Shown in pieces: positions 1 through 7,294 of a stretch of DNA of 8,719 bases (its first letter is position 1; each line of letters opens with the position of its first letter). The position numbers and the translations under genes were made by a program. Below the pieces are notes generated by a model that saw only the letters and a list, made by a program, of their open reading frames with translations, searched no databases and was not told the origin of the DNA. The stretch covers positions 1-8,719 of the forward strand of contig SSHD01000074.1 of the NCBI GenBank assembly GCA_008017255.1, read 5' to 3'. This stretch comes from Acinetobacter sp. GTDB lineage: Bacteria; Pseudomonadota; Gammaproteobacteria; Pseudomonadales; Moraxellaceae.

Positions 1-66
1 GCTAAAGGCCGTGCAGATCGTATTACTAAGCGTACTTGTCACATCACCGTTAAGGTAGGGGTTTGA
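1..66 (+). CDS. rplV: 50S ribosomal protein L22, C-terminal end (partial)
   Basis: The first 21 codons in frame 1 read [20 protein letters not shown] followed by V and a TGA stop at 64-66. This matches the conserved C-terminal strand of L22, the 50S protein whose beta-hairpin lines the peptide exit tunnel. The start and most of the gene lie upstream of the window, so the hairpin (macrolide-resistance) region cannot be inspected. It is the expected gene in front of rpsC in the S10 operon, and its stop is one base from the rpsC ATG, which suggests coupled translation. The rpsC Shine-Dalgarno-like GGTAGGGG lies inside its last codons. Identity rests on a short match plus position. Confidence 0.93.
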   Translation, partial: AKGRADRITKRTCHITVKVGV

Positions 67-67
67 T

Positions 68-823
68 ATGGGTCAGAAGGTTCATCCAATCGGTATCCGC
101 CTGGGTGTTGTGAAACGCCATAACGCTAACTGGTATGCGAGTCCGAAACAATACGCTGAATACTTGCTTAAAGATCTTCAGGTTCGTGAGTTTTTAACTA
201 AAAAACTTAAGAGCGCGATGATCAGCAATATTCTTATCGAACGTCCTACAGGCGCTGCTAAAGTAACAATTAGCACTGCTCGTCCTGGTATCGTGATCGG
301 TAAAAAAGGCGAAGATATTGAGAAATTACAGCGCGAACTCACCAATATTATGGGTGTTCCAGCGCAAGTTAGCATCAATGAAATTGATCGCCCTGACCTG
401 GACGCACGTCTAGTTGCTGAAGCAATCGCTTCTCAATTGGAAAAGCGTGTAATGTTCCGTCGTGCTATGAAACGTGCGGTTCAAAACACCATGCGTGCTG
501 GCGCAAAAGGTATCAAAGTTGAAGTTTCTGGCCGTTTAGGTGGTGCAGAGATCGCTCGTACCGAATGGTATCGTGAAGGTCGTGTACCTTTGCATACGCT
601 TCGTGCGGACATCGACTATGCAACTATGCGTGCAGAAACAACTTACGGTACGATCGGCGTTAAAGTATGGATTTTCCGTGGTGAGATCCTGGGTGGCATG
701 AAACAAGTCATGAACCCTGCTCCTGCTGAAGAACGTCCAGCTAAACGTGGTCGTGGTCGTGGTGAGGGTCAAGAACAACGTCGTGGACGTCGTAATGACC
801 GTGCTGCAGACAAGGGAGAATAA
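68..823 (+). CDS. rpsC: 30S ribosomal protein S3
   Basis: S3 sits in the head of the 30S subunit at the mRNA entry channel and, with S4 and S5, contributes to mRNA helicase activity. The protein is 251 aa. It opens with the family start [13 protein letters not shown], and carries a type II KH domain with the GKKG loop at about residues 78-81. The conserved C-terminal S3 domain follows, with [19 protein letters not shown] near residue 170 onward. It is longer than the E. coli protein (233 aa) because of an Arg/Gly-rich tail from about residue 217, containing RGRGRG at 227-232 encoded by three tandem CGTGGT hexamers (746-763). The ATG follows the L22 stop by one base. The assignment is secure; the function of the tail is unknown to me. 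Confidence 0.99.
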   Translation: MGQKVHPIGIRLGVVKRHNANWYASPKQYAEYLLKDLQVREFLTKKLKSAMISNILIERPTGAAKVTISTARPGIVIGKKGEDIEKLQRELTNIMGVPAQVSINEIDRPDLDARLVAEAIASQLEKRVMFRRAMKRAVQNTMRAGAKGIKVEVSGRLGGAEIARTEWYREGRVPLHTLRADIDYATMRAETTYGTIGVKVWIFRGEILGGMKQVMNPAPAEERPAKRGRGRGEGQEQRRGRRNDRAADKGE

Positions 824-826
824 TCC

Positions 827-1240
827 ATGTTGCAACCTAAACGTACCAAATTCCGTAAAGTGCATAAAGGCCGTAACACTGGTCTAGCGCACCGTGGTAG
901 TACAGTATCATTTGGTTCGATTGCAATCAAAGCAACTGAGCGTGGTCGTATGACTGCACGTCAGATTGAGGCTTGCCGTCGTACCATTAGCCGTCGTATT
1001 AAACGTGGTGGTAAAATCTTTATCCGCGTATTCCCAGATAAGCCAATTACCGAAAAGCCTCTTGAAGTGCGTATGGGTAAAGGTAAGGGTAGCGTGGAAT
1101 ACTGGGTGTGTCAGATCCAGCCAGGTAAGATCCTGTACGAAATTGAAGGTGTGAGCGATGAGTTGGCAATTGAAGCATTTACGCTTGCAGCTGCTAAACT
1201 TCCGTTTAAAACCACTATCGTGACTCGGACGGTAATGTAA
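827..1240 (+). CDS. rplP: 50S ribosomal protein L16
   Basis: L16 binds 23S rRNA near the A-site finger and peptidyl-transferase centre and helps position aminoacyl-tRNA. The 137-residue product begins [17 protein letters not shown], the canonical L16 N-terminus, and has the conserved VRMGKGKG segment at residues 81-88. Arg82 aligns with E. coli Arg81, which the oxygenase RoxA/YcfD hydroxylates; whether that happens here cannot be read from the sequence. The length is one residue more than E. coli L16. A GGGAG Shine-Dalgarno lies in the last rpsC codons. The stop TAA shares its final A with the rpmC ATG (TAATG), a typical coupling arrangement. Confidence 0.99.
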   Translation: MLQPKRTKFRKVHKGRNTGLAHRGSTVSFGSIAIKATERGRMTARQIEACRRTISRRIKRGGKIFIRVFPDKPITEKPLEVRMGKGKGSVEYWVCQIQPGKILYEIEGVSDELAIEAFTLAAAKLPFKTTIVTRTVM

Positions 1241-1437
1241 TGAAAACTAAAGATCTACGTGAAAAATCGGTAGAAGAGTTGAAAGCTGTGCTTGATGAGC
1301 AACAGCTTAACCAATTCCGTCTTCGTATGGCAAAAGCAACTGGTCAATTGGGTAAAACGCACGAAGTGCAAATTGCTCGTAAAACTATTGCTCGCATCAA
1401 GACACTCCTTACCGAAAAACAGGAGAACGGACAATGA
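1240..1437 (+). CDS. rpmC: 50S ribosomal protein L29
   Basis: L29 is a small helical-hairpin protein at the exit of the 50S peptide tunnel, next to L23, where it contributes to the docking site of trigger factor and SRP. The product is 65 aa, close to the usual 60-70. It has the family pattern: a [13 protein letters not shown] start, then [17 protein letters not shown] at residues 21-37, and the second helix with [13 protein letters not shown] at 45-57. Its start overlaps the L16 stop by one base, and its own TGA overlaps the rpsQ ATG (ATGA), so both junctions look translationally coupled. Nothing is unusual in the sequence. Confidence 0.98.
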   Translation: MKTKDLREKSVEELKAVLDEQQLNQFRLRMAKATGQLGKTHEVQIARKTIARIKTLLTEKQENGQ

Positions 1438-1691
1438 GTGATAAAGTAGTCCGCACATTAACGGGTAAAGTGGTAAGTGACAAAATGGAGAAATCTATTG
1501 TTGTGCTTATTGAACGTCGTGTTCAACACCCGTTATATGGCAAATTAATCCGCCGTTCAACTAAATTACACGCTCATGATGAGAATAATACTGCCAAAAT
1601 TGGTGATATTGTAACCATCAAAGAAAGCCGCCCAATTTCTAAAACTAAAGCTTGGACTTTGGTGGAAGTGGTTGAAGCAGCTGCTGAGTAA
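1434..1691 (+). CDS. rpsQ: 30S ribosomal protein S17
   Basis: S17 is a primary 16S rRNA binding protein of the 30S body with an OB fold. The 85-residue product has the conserved [14 protein letters not shown] segment at residues 11-24 and the family signature [13 protein letters not shown] at 57-69. The ATG overlaps the rpmC TGA by four bases (ATGA), and GGAG in the last rpmC codons serves as the ribosome binding site. In the E. coli arrangement this is the last gene of the S10 operon. The same is likely here because it is followed by the largest gap before rplN. No anomaly was seen. Confidence 0.98.
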   Translation: MSDKVVRTLTGKVVSDKMEKSIVVLIERRVQHPLYGKLIRRSTKLHAHDENNTAKIGDIVTIKESRPISKTKAWTLVEVVEAAAE

Positions 1692-1702
1692 TTCAACATT
1701 TC

Positions 1703-1731
1703 TTGCATCATCGGTAAAATTCGAGTAGGAT
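1703..1731 (+). promoter_or_regulatory. Weak candidate sigma-70 promoter for the spc operon
   Basis: TTGCAT (1703-1708) and TAGGAT (1726-1731) are separated by 17 bases, matching the consensus hexamers at three and four of six positions. Their place in the rpsQ-rplN gap is where E. coli has its spc promoter, which is the main reason to list it. Initiation would fall near 1738, so transcripts from it would lack the 5' arm of the hairpin at 1705-1759. The match is weak and could be chance; the genes may simply be read through from the S10 promoter upstream. Confidence 0.3.
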
Positions 1732-1759
1732 ATATGCCTTTCGAATGGGCTGATGATGC
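1705..1759 (+). promoter_or_regulatory. Long imperfect hairpin at the S10/spc operon junction
   Basis: The 5' arm GCATCATCGG (1705-1714) pairs with CTGATGATGC (1750-1759) over ten pairs, one of them G-U. An internal loop (1715-1718 against 1747-1749) follows. ATTCGAG (1719-1725) then pairs with TTCGAAT (1740-1746), U1726 is bulged, and AGG (1727-1729) pairs with CCT (1737-1739) around a seven-base loop. That makes about twenty pairs in 55 bases. No T-run follows the 3' arm, so it does not look like an intrinsic terminator. It ends eight bases before the rplN Shine-Dalgarno. A role in RNA processing or control of rplN translation is inference. Confidence 0.6.
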
Positions 1760-1767
1760 TCGGTTTT

Positions 1768-1776
1768 GGAGTAGGG
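1768..1776 (+). promoter_or_regulatory. Ribosome binding site fixing the rplN start
   Basis: GGAGTAGGG contains GGAG at 1768-1771, seven bases before the ATG at 1779. This favours that start over the in-frame ATG at 1734, which has only an AGGA three bases upstream and would add fifteen residues absent from the L14 family. Confidence 0.8.
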
Positions 1777-1778
1777 CA

Positions 1779-2147
1779 ATGATTCAAACCGAAAGTATGC
1801 TCGACGTAGCAGACAACAGTGGTGCACGCCGCGTACAATGTATTAAAGTACTTGGTGGCTCACATCGTCGTTATGCAACTGTTGGCGACATTATTAAAGT
1901 TACTGTAAAAGAAGCTATTCCTCGTGCACGTGTTAAAAAAGGTGACGTGATGAATGCTGTAGTTGTTCGTACAAAATTCGGCATCCGTCGTCCAGATGGT
2001 TCAGTGATTCGTTTCGACGATAACGCAGCTGTTATTTTGAATAACAACAAAGCTCCGATTGCCACTCGTATTTTCGGACCAGTGACTCGTGAACTTCGTA
2101 CCGAACAGTTCATGAAAATCATCTCATTGGCGCCAGAAGTTTTATAA
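1779..2147 (+). CDS. rplN: 50S ribosomal protein L14
   Basis: L14 binds 23S rRNA at the subunit interface and forms intersubunit contacts with 16S rRNA; it is also the docking site of the silencing factor RsfS. The product from this start is 122 aa, exactly the usual family length, and begins [18 protein letters not shown]. The conserved core [15 protein letters not shown] lies at residues 61-75 and FGPVTREL at 99-106. The open frame reaches upstream to an ATG at 1734, but the extra fifteen residues ([15 protein letters not shown]) are not part of the family and that ATG sits in a hairpin loop, so I chose 1779 with its good Shine-Dalgarno. It is the first gene of the spc operon by the E. coli layout. 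Confidence 0.98.
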   Translation: MIQTESMLDVADNSGARRVQCIKVLGGSHRRYATVGDIIKVTVKEAIPRARVKKGDVMNAVVVRTKFGIRRPDGSVIRFDDNAAVILNNNKAPIATRIFGPVTRELRTEQFMKIISLAPEVL

Positions 2148-2156
2148 GAGGCAATC

Positions 2157-2474
2157 ATGGCTAAGATTAAAAAAGGCGATCAAATTATCGTGATCGCAGG
2201 TAAAGAGAAGGGCAAACAGGGAACTGTTTTGTCTGTTTCTGATGACCGTGTTGTTGTAGAAGGTTTGAACCTTGTCACTAAAAACAAGAAGCCTAATCGG
2301 GCGACTGGTACAGAAGGTGGTCAAGTTCGACAAGAATCAGCAATTCATATCTCAAACGTGGCAATTTTTAATGCTACAACCCAAAAAGCTGACCGTGTTG
2401 GTTACCAAGTGACAGATGGCGTGAAAACTCGCGTTTATAAGTCAAATGGTGAAGCAGTGGCGGTAGCACAGTAA
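2157..2474 (+). CDS. rplX: 50S ribosomal protein L24
   Basis: L24 is an early assembly initiator of the 50S subunit that binds the 5' region of 23S rRNA near the tunnel exit. The 105-residue product has an N-terminal KOW motif, KKGDQIIVIAGKEKGKQG at about residues 5-22, and the conserved segment LVTKNKKPNRATGTEGG near 39-55, then the ISNVAIFN strand at about 65-72. Length matches the family (about 104). It starts nine bases after the rplN stop with AGAGG as the ribosome binding site. The sequence is ordinary. Confidence 0.98.
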   Translation: MAKIKKGDQIIVIAGKEKGKQGTVLSVSDDRVVVEGLNLVTKNKKPNRATGTEGGQVRQESAIHISNVAIFNATTQKADRVGYQVTDGVKTRVYKSNGEAVAVAQ

Positions 2475-2490
2475 TAGGTTGAACTAGGCA

Positions 2491-3027
2491 ATGGCCAGAC
2501 TTAAAACACGTTATAATGACGAACTTAAAGCTAAGCTACAGCAAGAGCTTGGTGTTAAGAATGTGATGGAAATTCCTCGCATTACCAAAATTACCCTAAA
2601 TATGGGTGTAGGTGCAGCAGCAACTGATAAGAAATTATTGGATGGTGCGGTTGCCGATATGACTTTAATTGCTGGTCAAAAACCAGTAGTGACGTTAGCA
2701 CGCAAATCAATCGCTGGTTTTAAAATTCGTGATGGTTGGCCAATCGGATGTAAAGTAACATTACGTGGCGAACAAATGTATGAATTTCTAGACCGTTTGA
2801 TCTCTATTGCAATCCCTCGTATCCGTGACTTCCGTGGTTTCTCTGCGAAATCATTTGATGGTCGTGGTAACTACTCTATGGGTTTAAAAGAGCAGATCGT
2901 TTTCCCAGAGATTGACTTTGATAAGATTGATCGTATCCGTGGTATGGATATTACCATTACTACGACTGCTCGCAATGATGACGAAGGCCGTGCGCTGATG
3001 CGTGCATTCGGCTTCCCGTTCAAATAA
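2491..3027 (+). CDS. rplE: 50S ribosomal protein L5
   Basis: L5 binds 5S rRNA, forming the central protuberance with L18, and contacts P-site tRNA and S13 through bridge B1b. The product is 178 aa (E. coli 179). It carries the family signature [14 protein letters not shown] at residues 28-41, the [20 protein letters not shown] stretch in the middle and the C-terminal [19 protein letters not shown] segment. The gap to rplX is sixteen bases. In E. coli the S8 repressor binds mRNA around this start; I could not draw a convincing equivalent helix here, so control by S8 is not shown by the sequence. Confidence 0.98.
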   Translation: MARLKTRYNDELKAKLQQELGVKNVMEIPRITKITLNMGVGAAATDKKLLDGAVADMTLIAGQKPVVTLARKSIAGFKIRDGWPIGCKVTLRGEQMYEFLDRLISIAIPRIRDFRGFSAKSFDGRGNYSMGLKEQIVFPEIDFDKIDRIRGMDITITTTARNDDEGRALMRAFGFPFK

Positions 3028-3036
3028 GAGGTCGAT

Positions 3037-3342
3037 ATGGCTAAGAAAGGTATGATTAATCGCGAATTGAAACGCGAAAAGACTGTTGCAAAATTTGCTG
3101 CAAAACGTGCTGAACTAAAAGCAACGATTGCAAATTCAAAAGCAACTGAAGAAGAGCGTTTTGAAGCGATGCTAAAATTGCAAGCATTGCCACGTAATGC
3201 ATCTCCTATTCGTTTACGTAACCGTTGTGGTCTGACAGGTCGTCCACATGGCTATTTCCGCAAGTTCGGTCTAAGCCGTAACATGTTACGTTTAACAGTA
3301 ATGCAAGGTGATGTGCCTGGCGTTGTGAAGGCATCTTGGTAA
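3037..3342 (+). CDS. rpsN: 30S ribosomal protein S14, zinc-independent (C-) type
   Basis: S14 is a late-assembling protein of the 30S head that binds 16S rRNA near S3 and S10. The 101-residue product is the long form without zinc ligands. Only one cysteine (Cys64) is present, in [20 protein letters not shown] (residues 59-78), where zinc-binding S14 proteins have CXXC pairs. The N-terminal half is lysine-rich and helical, as in E. coli S14 (also 101 aa). AGAGG just after the rplE stop provides the ribosome binding site. Neighbouring rpmJ, in contrast, encodes a zinc-type L36. Confidence 0.98.
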   Translation: MAKKGMINRELKREKTVAKFAAKRAELKATIANSKATEEERFEAMLKLQALPRNASPIRLRNRCGLTGRPHGYFRKFGLSRNMLRLTVMQGDVPGVVKASW

Positions 3343-3353
3343 GGAGCGACTAA

Positions 3354-3749
3354 ATGAGTATGCAAGATACCGTTGCCGACATGCTAACCCGTGTTCGTAA
3401 CGCACAAATGGCAAAGAAATCAACAGTTTCTATGCCAAGCTCTAAACTCAAAGTAGCGATTGCTAATTTGTTGGAGCAAGAAGGTTATGTTTCTGGTGTT
3501 GCGGTAGCTCAAGATGCTGCAAAAGCAACACTGACCATTACTTTAAAATATTTTGAAGGCAAGCCAGTTATTGAAATGGTAAAACGTGTGAGCCGTCCAG
3601 GTTTGCGTCAATACCGTAACAAAGATAACTTACCAAGCGTTAAGCAAGGTTTGGGTATTGCAATTGTTTCTACTAGCAAAGGACTTATGACTGATCGTGC
3701 TGCACGTGCAGCAGGTATTGGTGGTGAAGTCGTTGCTATTGTTTGTTAA
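3354..3749 (+). CDS. rpsH: 30S ribosomal protein S8
   Basis: S8 binds the central domain of 16S rRNA (helix 21) and is a primary assembly protein; in E. coli it also represses translation of the spc operon. The product is 131 aa (family about 130), starting [20 protein letters not shown], with the C-terminal rRNA-binding signature [14 protein letters not shown] at residues 101-114. GGAG (3343-3346) follows the rpsN stop directly as the ribosome binding site. The sequence keeps the residues expected of an RNA binder, so an autoregulatory role is plausible, although no mRNA target was identified in the window. Confidence 0.98.
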   Translation: MSMQDTVADMLTRVRNAQMAKKSTVSMPSSKLKVAIANLLEQEGYVSGVAVAQDAAKATLTITLKYFEGKPVIEMVKRVSRPGLRQYRNKDNLPSVKQGLGIAIVSTSKGLMTDRAARAAGIGGEVVAIVC

Positions 3750-3762
3750 TAGGTGATTCCTC

Positions 3763-4296
3763 ATGTCTCGTGTGGCTAAAGCCCCAGTAACTGTACCGAA
3801 TGGTGTAACAGTTACTCAGAACGGCCGGCAGGTCGAAGTGAAAGGCAGTAAAGGTACTTTGTCTTTCACCCTGCATGCGCTGGTCGAGCTAAAACAGGAA
3901 GAAAGTCAGCTTAAAATTGCACCAACATCTGAATCAAAAGATGCTTGGATGCAAGCTGGTACTGCTCGCGCTGTTTTAAATAACCTTGTAAAAGGTGTAA
4001 ACGAAGGCTTCGAACGCAAGCTACAATTGATTGGTGTTGGTTATAAAGCTGCAGTGAAAGGTGATGTGATTAACCTTGCACTGGGTTTTTCACACCCAGT
4101 TGATTATGCTTTACCAAAAGGTGTAACTGCTGAAACGCCAACTGCGACTGAAATCGTGTTGAAATCGGCAAATAAGCAGTTATTAGGTCAAGTTGCTTCA
4201 GAAATCCGTGCATATCGTCCACCAGAGCCGTATAAAGGTAAAGGTGTTCGTTATTCGGATGAAGTTGTACTTCGTAAAGAAGCTAAGAAGAAATAA
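3763..4296 (+). CDS. rplF: 50S ribosomal protein L6
   Basis: L6 binds 23S rRNA near the sarcin-ricin loop at the factor-binding site and is needed for late 50S assembly. The 177-residue product has the two tandem alpha/beta repeats of the family, roughly residues 1-82 and 83-177. The C-terminal signature [11 protein letters not shown] is at 154-164, and a lysine-rich end follows. Length equals that of E. coli L6. It starts thirteen bases after rpsH, with a modest AGGTG Shine-Dalgarno. A longer open frame in another phase over the gene end (4193-4492) is a shadow of rplF/rplR and is not annotated. Confidence 0.98.
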   Translation: MSRVAKAPVTVPNGVTVTQNGRQVEVKGSKGTLSFTLHALVELKQEESQLKIAPTSESKDAWMQAGTARAVLNNLVKGVNEGFERKLQLIGVGYKAAVKGDVINLALGFSHPVDYALPKGVTAETPTATEIVLKSANKQLLGQVASEIRAYRPPEPYKGKGVRYSDEVVLRKEAKKK

Positions 4297-4310
4297 GGCG
4301 CGAGGTTCTT

Positions 4311-4661
4311 ATGAACGAAAAGAAACAATCCCGTGTGCGTCGTGCCAAAAGCACACGCTTGCACATTCGTGCATTGGGTGCGACTCGTTTGTGTGTCAAC
4401 CGCACGCCGCGTCACATCTATGCACAAGTTATCTCAGCAGATGGTGGCAAAGTTTTAGCACAAGCTTCAACTTTGGATGCATCTTTGCGTAGCGGTGCGA
4501 CTGGTAACATCGAAGCAGCAACAAAAGTTGGTGCTTTAATCGCAGAGCGTGCGAAAGCAGCAGGCGTTACTAAAGTAGCGTTTGACCGTTCTGGTTTTAA
4601 ATATCATGGTCGTATCAAAGCCTTGGCTGATGCTGCCCGTGAAGGCGGCTTGGAGTTCTAA
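4311..4661 (+). CDS. rplR: 50S ribosomal protein L18
   Basis: L18 binds 5S rRNA and, with L5, brings it into the central protuberance. The 116-residue product is of normal length (E. coli 117). It has a basic N-terminus ([17 protein letters not shown]), the [14 protein letters not shown] strand at about residues 29-42 and the conserved C-terminal [19 protein letters not shown] at 93-111. The start has GAGG (4303-4306) upstream. The stop is two bases from the rpsE ATG, and the rpsE ribosome binding site GGAG lies in the last codons of this gene. Confidence 0.98.
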   Translation: MNEKKQSRVRRAKSTRLHIRALGATRLCVNRTPRHIYAQVISADGGKVLAQASTLDASLRSGATGNIEAATKVGALIAERAKAAGVTKVAFDRSGFKYHGRIKALADAAREGGLEF

Positions 4662-4663
4662 TC

Positions 4664-5161
4664 ATGGCGAAAGTTGAACAAAACGAAGGTCTCGTTGAAA
4701 AGCTGGTTGCCGTTGATCGTGTAGCCAAAGTTGTTAAGGGTGGTCGTATCTTCTCTTTCACAGCATTAACTGTTGTGGGTGATGGTAATGGTCGTGTAGG
4801 TTTTGGTCGTGGTAAAGCACGTGAAGTTCCAGCTGCTATTTCTAAGGCACTTGAAGCTGCTCGTCGCAACATGATCACTGTAGACCTTGCGGGAACTACT
4901 TTGCAACACCCTGTGAATGCTCGTCATGGTGCAAGCCGTGTATACATGCAACCTGCTTCAGAAGGTACTGGCGTAATCGCTGGTGGCGCTATGCGTGCCG
5001 TTCTTGAAGCAGCAGGGGTACATAACGTACTTGCTAAATGTTATGGTTCTACGAATGCTGCCAACGTAGTAAACGCAACTTTTAAAGGTTTGCGTGATAT
5101 GACTTCTCCTGAGAAAGTCGCTGCGAAACGTGGTCTTTCAGTAGAACAAATTCAAGGGTAA
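4664..5161 (+). CDS. rpsE: 30S ribosomal protein S5
   Basis: S5 lies on the solvent side of the 30S subunit at the mRNA entry and the decoding neck, and affects accuracy. The 165-residue product has the N-terminal double-stranded-RNA-binding-like domain with signature [18 protein letters not shown] at residues 39-56. The C-terminal domain follows, with [20 protein letters not shown]. The loop KVVKGGR (22-28), where spectinomycin-resistance changes arise in E. coli, looks wild type, with no deletion. It is separated from rplR by two bases and followed by rpmD after six bases. Length is close to E. coli S5 (167). Confidence 0.98.
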   Translation: MAKVEQNEGLVEKLVAVDRVAKVVKGGRIFSFTALTVVGDGNGRVGFGRGKAREVPAAISKALEAARRNMITVDLAGTTLQHPVNARHGASRVYMQPASEGTGVIAGGAMRAVLEAAGVHNVLAKCYGSTNAANVVNATFKGLRDMTSPEKVAAKRGLSVEQIQG

Positions 5162-5167
5162 TCAATC

Positions 5168-5344
5168 ATGAAAACGATTAAAGTTACCCAGACTAAATCT
5201 TCTTCGCATCGTTTAAAAAATCATAAACTTTGCTTACAAGGTCTAGGTCTGCGTCGTATTGGTCATACTGTAGAAGTGCAAGATACGCCTTCTAACCGTG
5301 GTATGGTCAACAAAGTTTACTATATGGTTAGTGTAGAGGAATAA
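5168..5344 (+). CDS. rpmD: 50S ribosomal protein L30
   Basis: This short gene (58 codons plus TAA) encodes L30, a small 50S protein packed against 23S rRNA domain II and the 5S rRNA region. The protein begins [20 protein letters not shown] and contains the hallmark [20 protein letters not shown] (residues 25-44), followed by [12 protein letters not shown]. The length fits the short bacterial form (about 58-60). It sits between rpsE and rplO, exactly as in E. coli, with AGGG at the rpsE end as a weak ribosome binding site. The rplO ATG follows three bases after its stop, and GAGGA in its final codons serves rplO. Confidence 0.98.
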   Translation: MKTIKVTQTKSSSHRLKNHKLCLQGLGLRRIGHTVEVQDTPSNRGMVNKVYYMVSVEE

Positions 5345-5347
5345 GCC

Positions 5348-5788
5348 ATGACTCTGCGTTTAAATGAACTTGCACCTGCTGAAGGTGCTAAGCGTGAACA
5401 CCGTCGTTTGGGCCGTGGTATCGGTTCTGGCGTTGGTAAAACCGGCGGCCGTGGTGTCAAAGGTCAAAACTCACGTAAGAGCGGTGGTACTCGTCCAGGC
5501 TTTGAAGGTGGTCAAACTGCGTTATATCGTCGTTTGCCTAAATTCGGCTTCACTAGCCAAATCGCTTTGAAAACTGCTGAAGTACGTTTGTCTGAGCTGA
5601 ATAAAGTGGAAGGTGATGTAATTAGCCTTGAAACTTTGAAAGCTGCGAATGTGGTTCGTCGTGACCAAACGCGTGCTCGTATCGTGCTTTCTGGTGAAAT
5701 CACTCGCGCATTCACTGTACAAGGTGTTGTGTTGACTAAAGGCGCTAAAGCTGCTGTTGAAGCTGCTGGCGGTAAAGTCGAGGAGTAA
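5348..5788 (+). CDS. rplO: 50S ribosomal protein L15
   Basis: L15 is a 50S assembly protein with a long extended N-terminal tail that threads into 23S rRNA. The 146-residue product shows that glycine- and arginine-rich tail at residues 20-56, with [19 protein letters not shown] at 22-40 and the conserved [17 protein letters not shown] at 52-68. A globular C-terminal domain ends [14 protein letters not shown]. Length is close to E. coli L15 (144). It is preceded by GAGGA in the rpmD end, and the last codons plus stop hold the AGGAG used by secY. Confidence 0.98.
   Translation: MTLRLNELAPAEGAKREHRRLGRGIGSGVGKTGGRGVKGQNSRKSGGTRPGFEGGQTALYRRLPKFGFTSQIALKTAEVRLSELNKVEGDVISLETLKAANVVRRDQTRARIVLSGEITRAFTVQGVVLTKGAKAAVEAAGGKVEE
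5781..5785 (+). promoter_or_regulatory. Ribosome binding site deciding the secY GTG start
   Basis: AGGAG ends nine bases before GTG at 5795, against fifteen before the next in-frame ATG at 5801. This spacing supports the GTG start, overlapping the end of rplO (stop at 5786-5788). Confidence 0.7.
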
Positions 5789-5794
5789 TCTCGA

Positions 5795-7153
5795 GTGTCT
5801 ATGACTCCTAGTTCTACTGGTCATGTAAACATGATGAAAGGCCAACCGTTTCATGTGAAATATCGTGAAATTATTCGTCGATTAATGTTCTTGATTGGCG
5901 CGTTGTTGGTCTTTCGACTAGGAGCGCATATTCCGTTGCCAGGTATTGATAATGTCGCCTTAGCACAGTTTTTTAAAGCCAATGAAGGTACCTTCTTGGG
6001 TTTATTTAACATGTTCTCTGGCGGTGCTTTAGAGCGCATGTCAATTTTAGCGTTAGGGATTATGCCGTACATTTCTGCTTCGATTATCGTGCAGCTGATG
6101 TCTACGGTGGTTCCTTCGTTAGAAGCTTTGAAAAAAGAAGGCGAGCAAGGCAAACGTAAAATCAATCAATATACACGATATGGCACTTTATTTCTTGCAC
6201 TCGTGCAAGGTATAGGGATGTGTGCAGGCTTGATTAGTCAAGGTATTACCTTGAGTTCAGGCATTGCATTCTATGTGCCGGCTGTAACCTCTTTGGTTGC
6301 AGGCACTATGTTTTTGATGTGGTTGGGAGAGCAAATTACCGAACGTGGTATTGGTAATGGTATCTCAATGATTATTTTTGCAGGTATTGTGGCTAGTTTG
6401 CCAAGTTTGGTGATTCAGTCGTTTACTTCTGTGCAAAATGGTCAAGGTAGTTTAATTGGTTTAGCCGTATTTGGTTTACTCTCATTGGCTGTTCTTGCTG
6501 CGATTGTGTTTATCGAAAAAGCACAACGTCGCATTCCTGTGAACTACGCACAAAAACAACAAGGTCGTCGTGTGTTTTCTGCACAGCAAACTCATTTGCC
6601 ATTAAAAATTAATATGGCAGGTGTTATTCCAGCAATTTTTGCCAGCTCATTGTTGTTATTTCCAGCGAGCTTAGGACAATGGTTGGGAAGTGCTGATCCA
6701 AATGCAGGGATTGTGAAACGTAGTCTGCAAGACGTGGCATTGCTATTATCACCCGGTCAGCCGTTATATCTTATGCTATTTGGTACGTTAATTATTTTCT
6801 TCTGTTATTTCTATACGGCATTGGTGTTTAGTCCGAAAGAAGTGTCGGAGAATTTAAAACGTAGCGGCGCATATGTACCAGGTATTCGCCCAGGTGAGCA
6901 AACGGCTCGTTATTTAGATCATATTCTTAACCGTTTGACATTTATTGGTGCAATTTATATTACCGTAGTGTGCTTAATGCCTATGGTTCTACAAAGCTCG
7001 TTTGGTATTCCGTTCCATTTAGGTGGAACATCATTACTGATCGTGGTCGTAGTGGTTATGGACTTTATGGCGCAACTTCAAGCGCACCTGACGTCGCATC
7101 AATATGACAATCAAACGTTAATGAAAAAAACGACTGCTCATCCTCAGGGATAA
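5795..7153 (+). CDS. secY: Preprotein translocase channel subunit SecY
   Basis: SecY is the pore of the SecYEG translocon in the inner membrane, moving unfolded preproteins with SecA and inserting membrane proteins with the ribosome. The 452-residue product has about ten hydrophobic segments, near 29-44, 83-103, 127-147, 162-178, 189-208, 220-240, 273-292, 322-345, 378-398 and 406-426. The plug region [20 protein letters not shown] is at 69-88, and [14 protein letters not shown] at 179-192. The cytosolic C5 loop, important for SecA and ribosome contact, has [19 protein letters not shown] (353-371). The start is GTG; an ATG two codons later is the alternative. Six bases separate it from rplO. 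Length slightly exceeds E. coli SecY (443). Confidence 0.98.
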
Positions 7154-7173
7154 GCGCACTTAGAGGTTTCATC

Positions 7174-7290
7174 ATGAAAGTTCAAGCTTCTGTAAAGAAA
7201 ATTTGTGGTAGCTGTAAAGTTATCCGTCGTAATGGGGTGATTCGCGTGATTTGTAGCGCAGAACCTCGTCATAAGCAACGTCAAGGTTAA
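7174..7290 (+). CDS. rpmJ: 50S ribosomal protein L36, zinc-ribbon (C+) type
   Basis: This 38-codon gene encodes L36, the smallest 50S protein, which stabilises 23S rRNA near the base of the L7/L12 stalk. The whole protein fits the family: it begins [19 protein letters not shown] and ends [10 protein letters not shown]. The zinc ligands Cys11, Cys14, Cys27 and His33 are all present, so this is the C+ form. It follows secY by twenty bases with AGAGG (7162-7166) as ribosome binding site, and it is the last gene of the spc operon. A 111-base non-coding gap follows before rpsM. Confidence 0.98.
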
Positions 7291-7294
7291 TCTA

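Noticed and set aside
536..865. 109-codon minus-strand open frame rich in Thr/Phe
   Set aside because: It is the reverse reading of the Arg/Gly codons of rpsC, including the CGTGGT repeats, and crosses the rpsC-rplP junction; a codon-bias shadow.
2471..2530. Possible S8 mRNA-binding helix at the rplX-rplE junction, as in E. coli
   Set aside because: Only short pairings such as AGGTT (2476-2480) with AACTT (2522-2526) could be drawn, without an S8-like core; not better than chance by eye.
4193..4492. 99-codon open frame on + strand across rplF/rplR
   Set aside because: It lies in another phase over two well-supported ribosomal genes; its Cys/His-rich look is a product of the frame shift and it has no family resemblance.
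5522..5854. 110-codon minus-strand open frame over rplO and the secY start
   Set aside because: Antisense to conserved coding sequence with no domain-like content.
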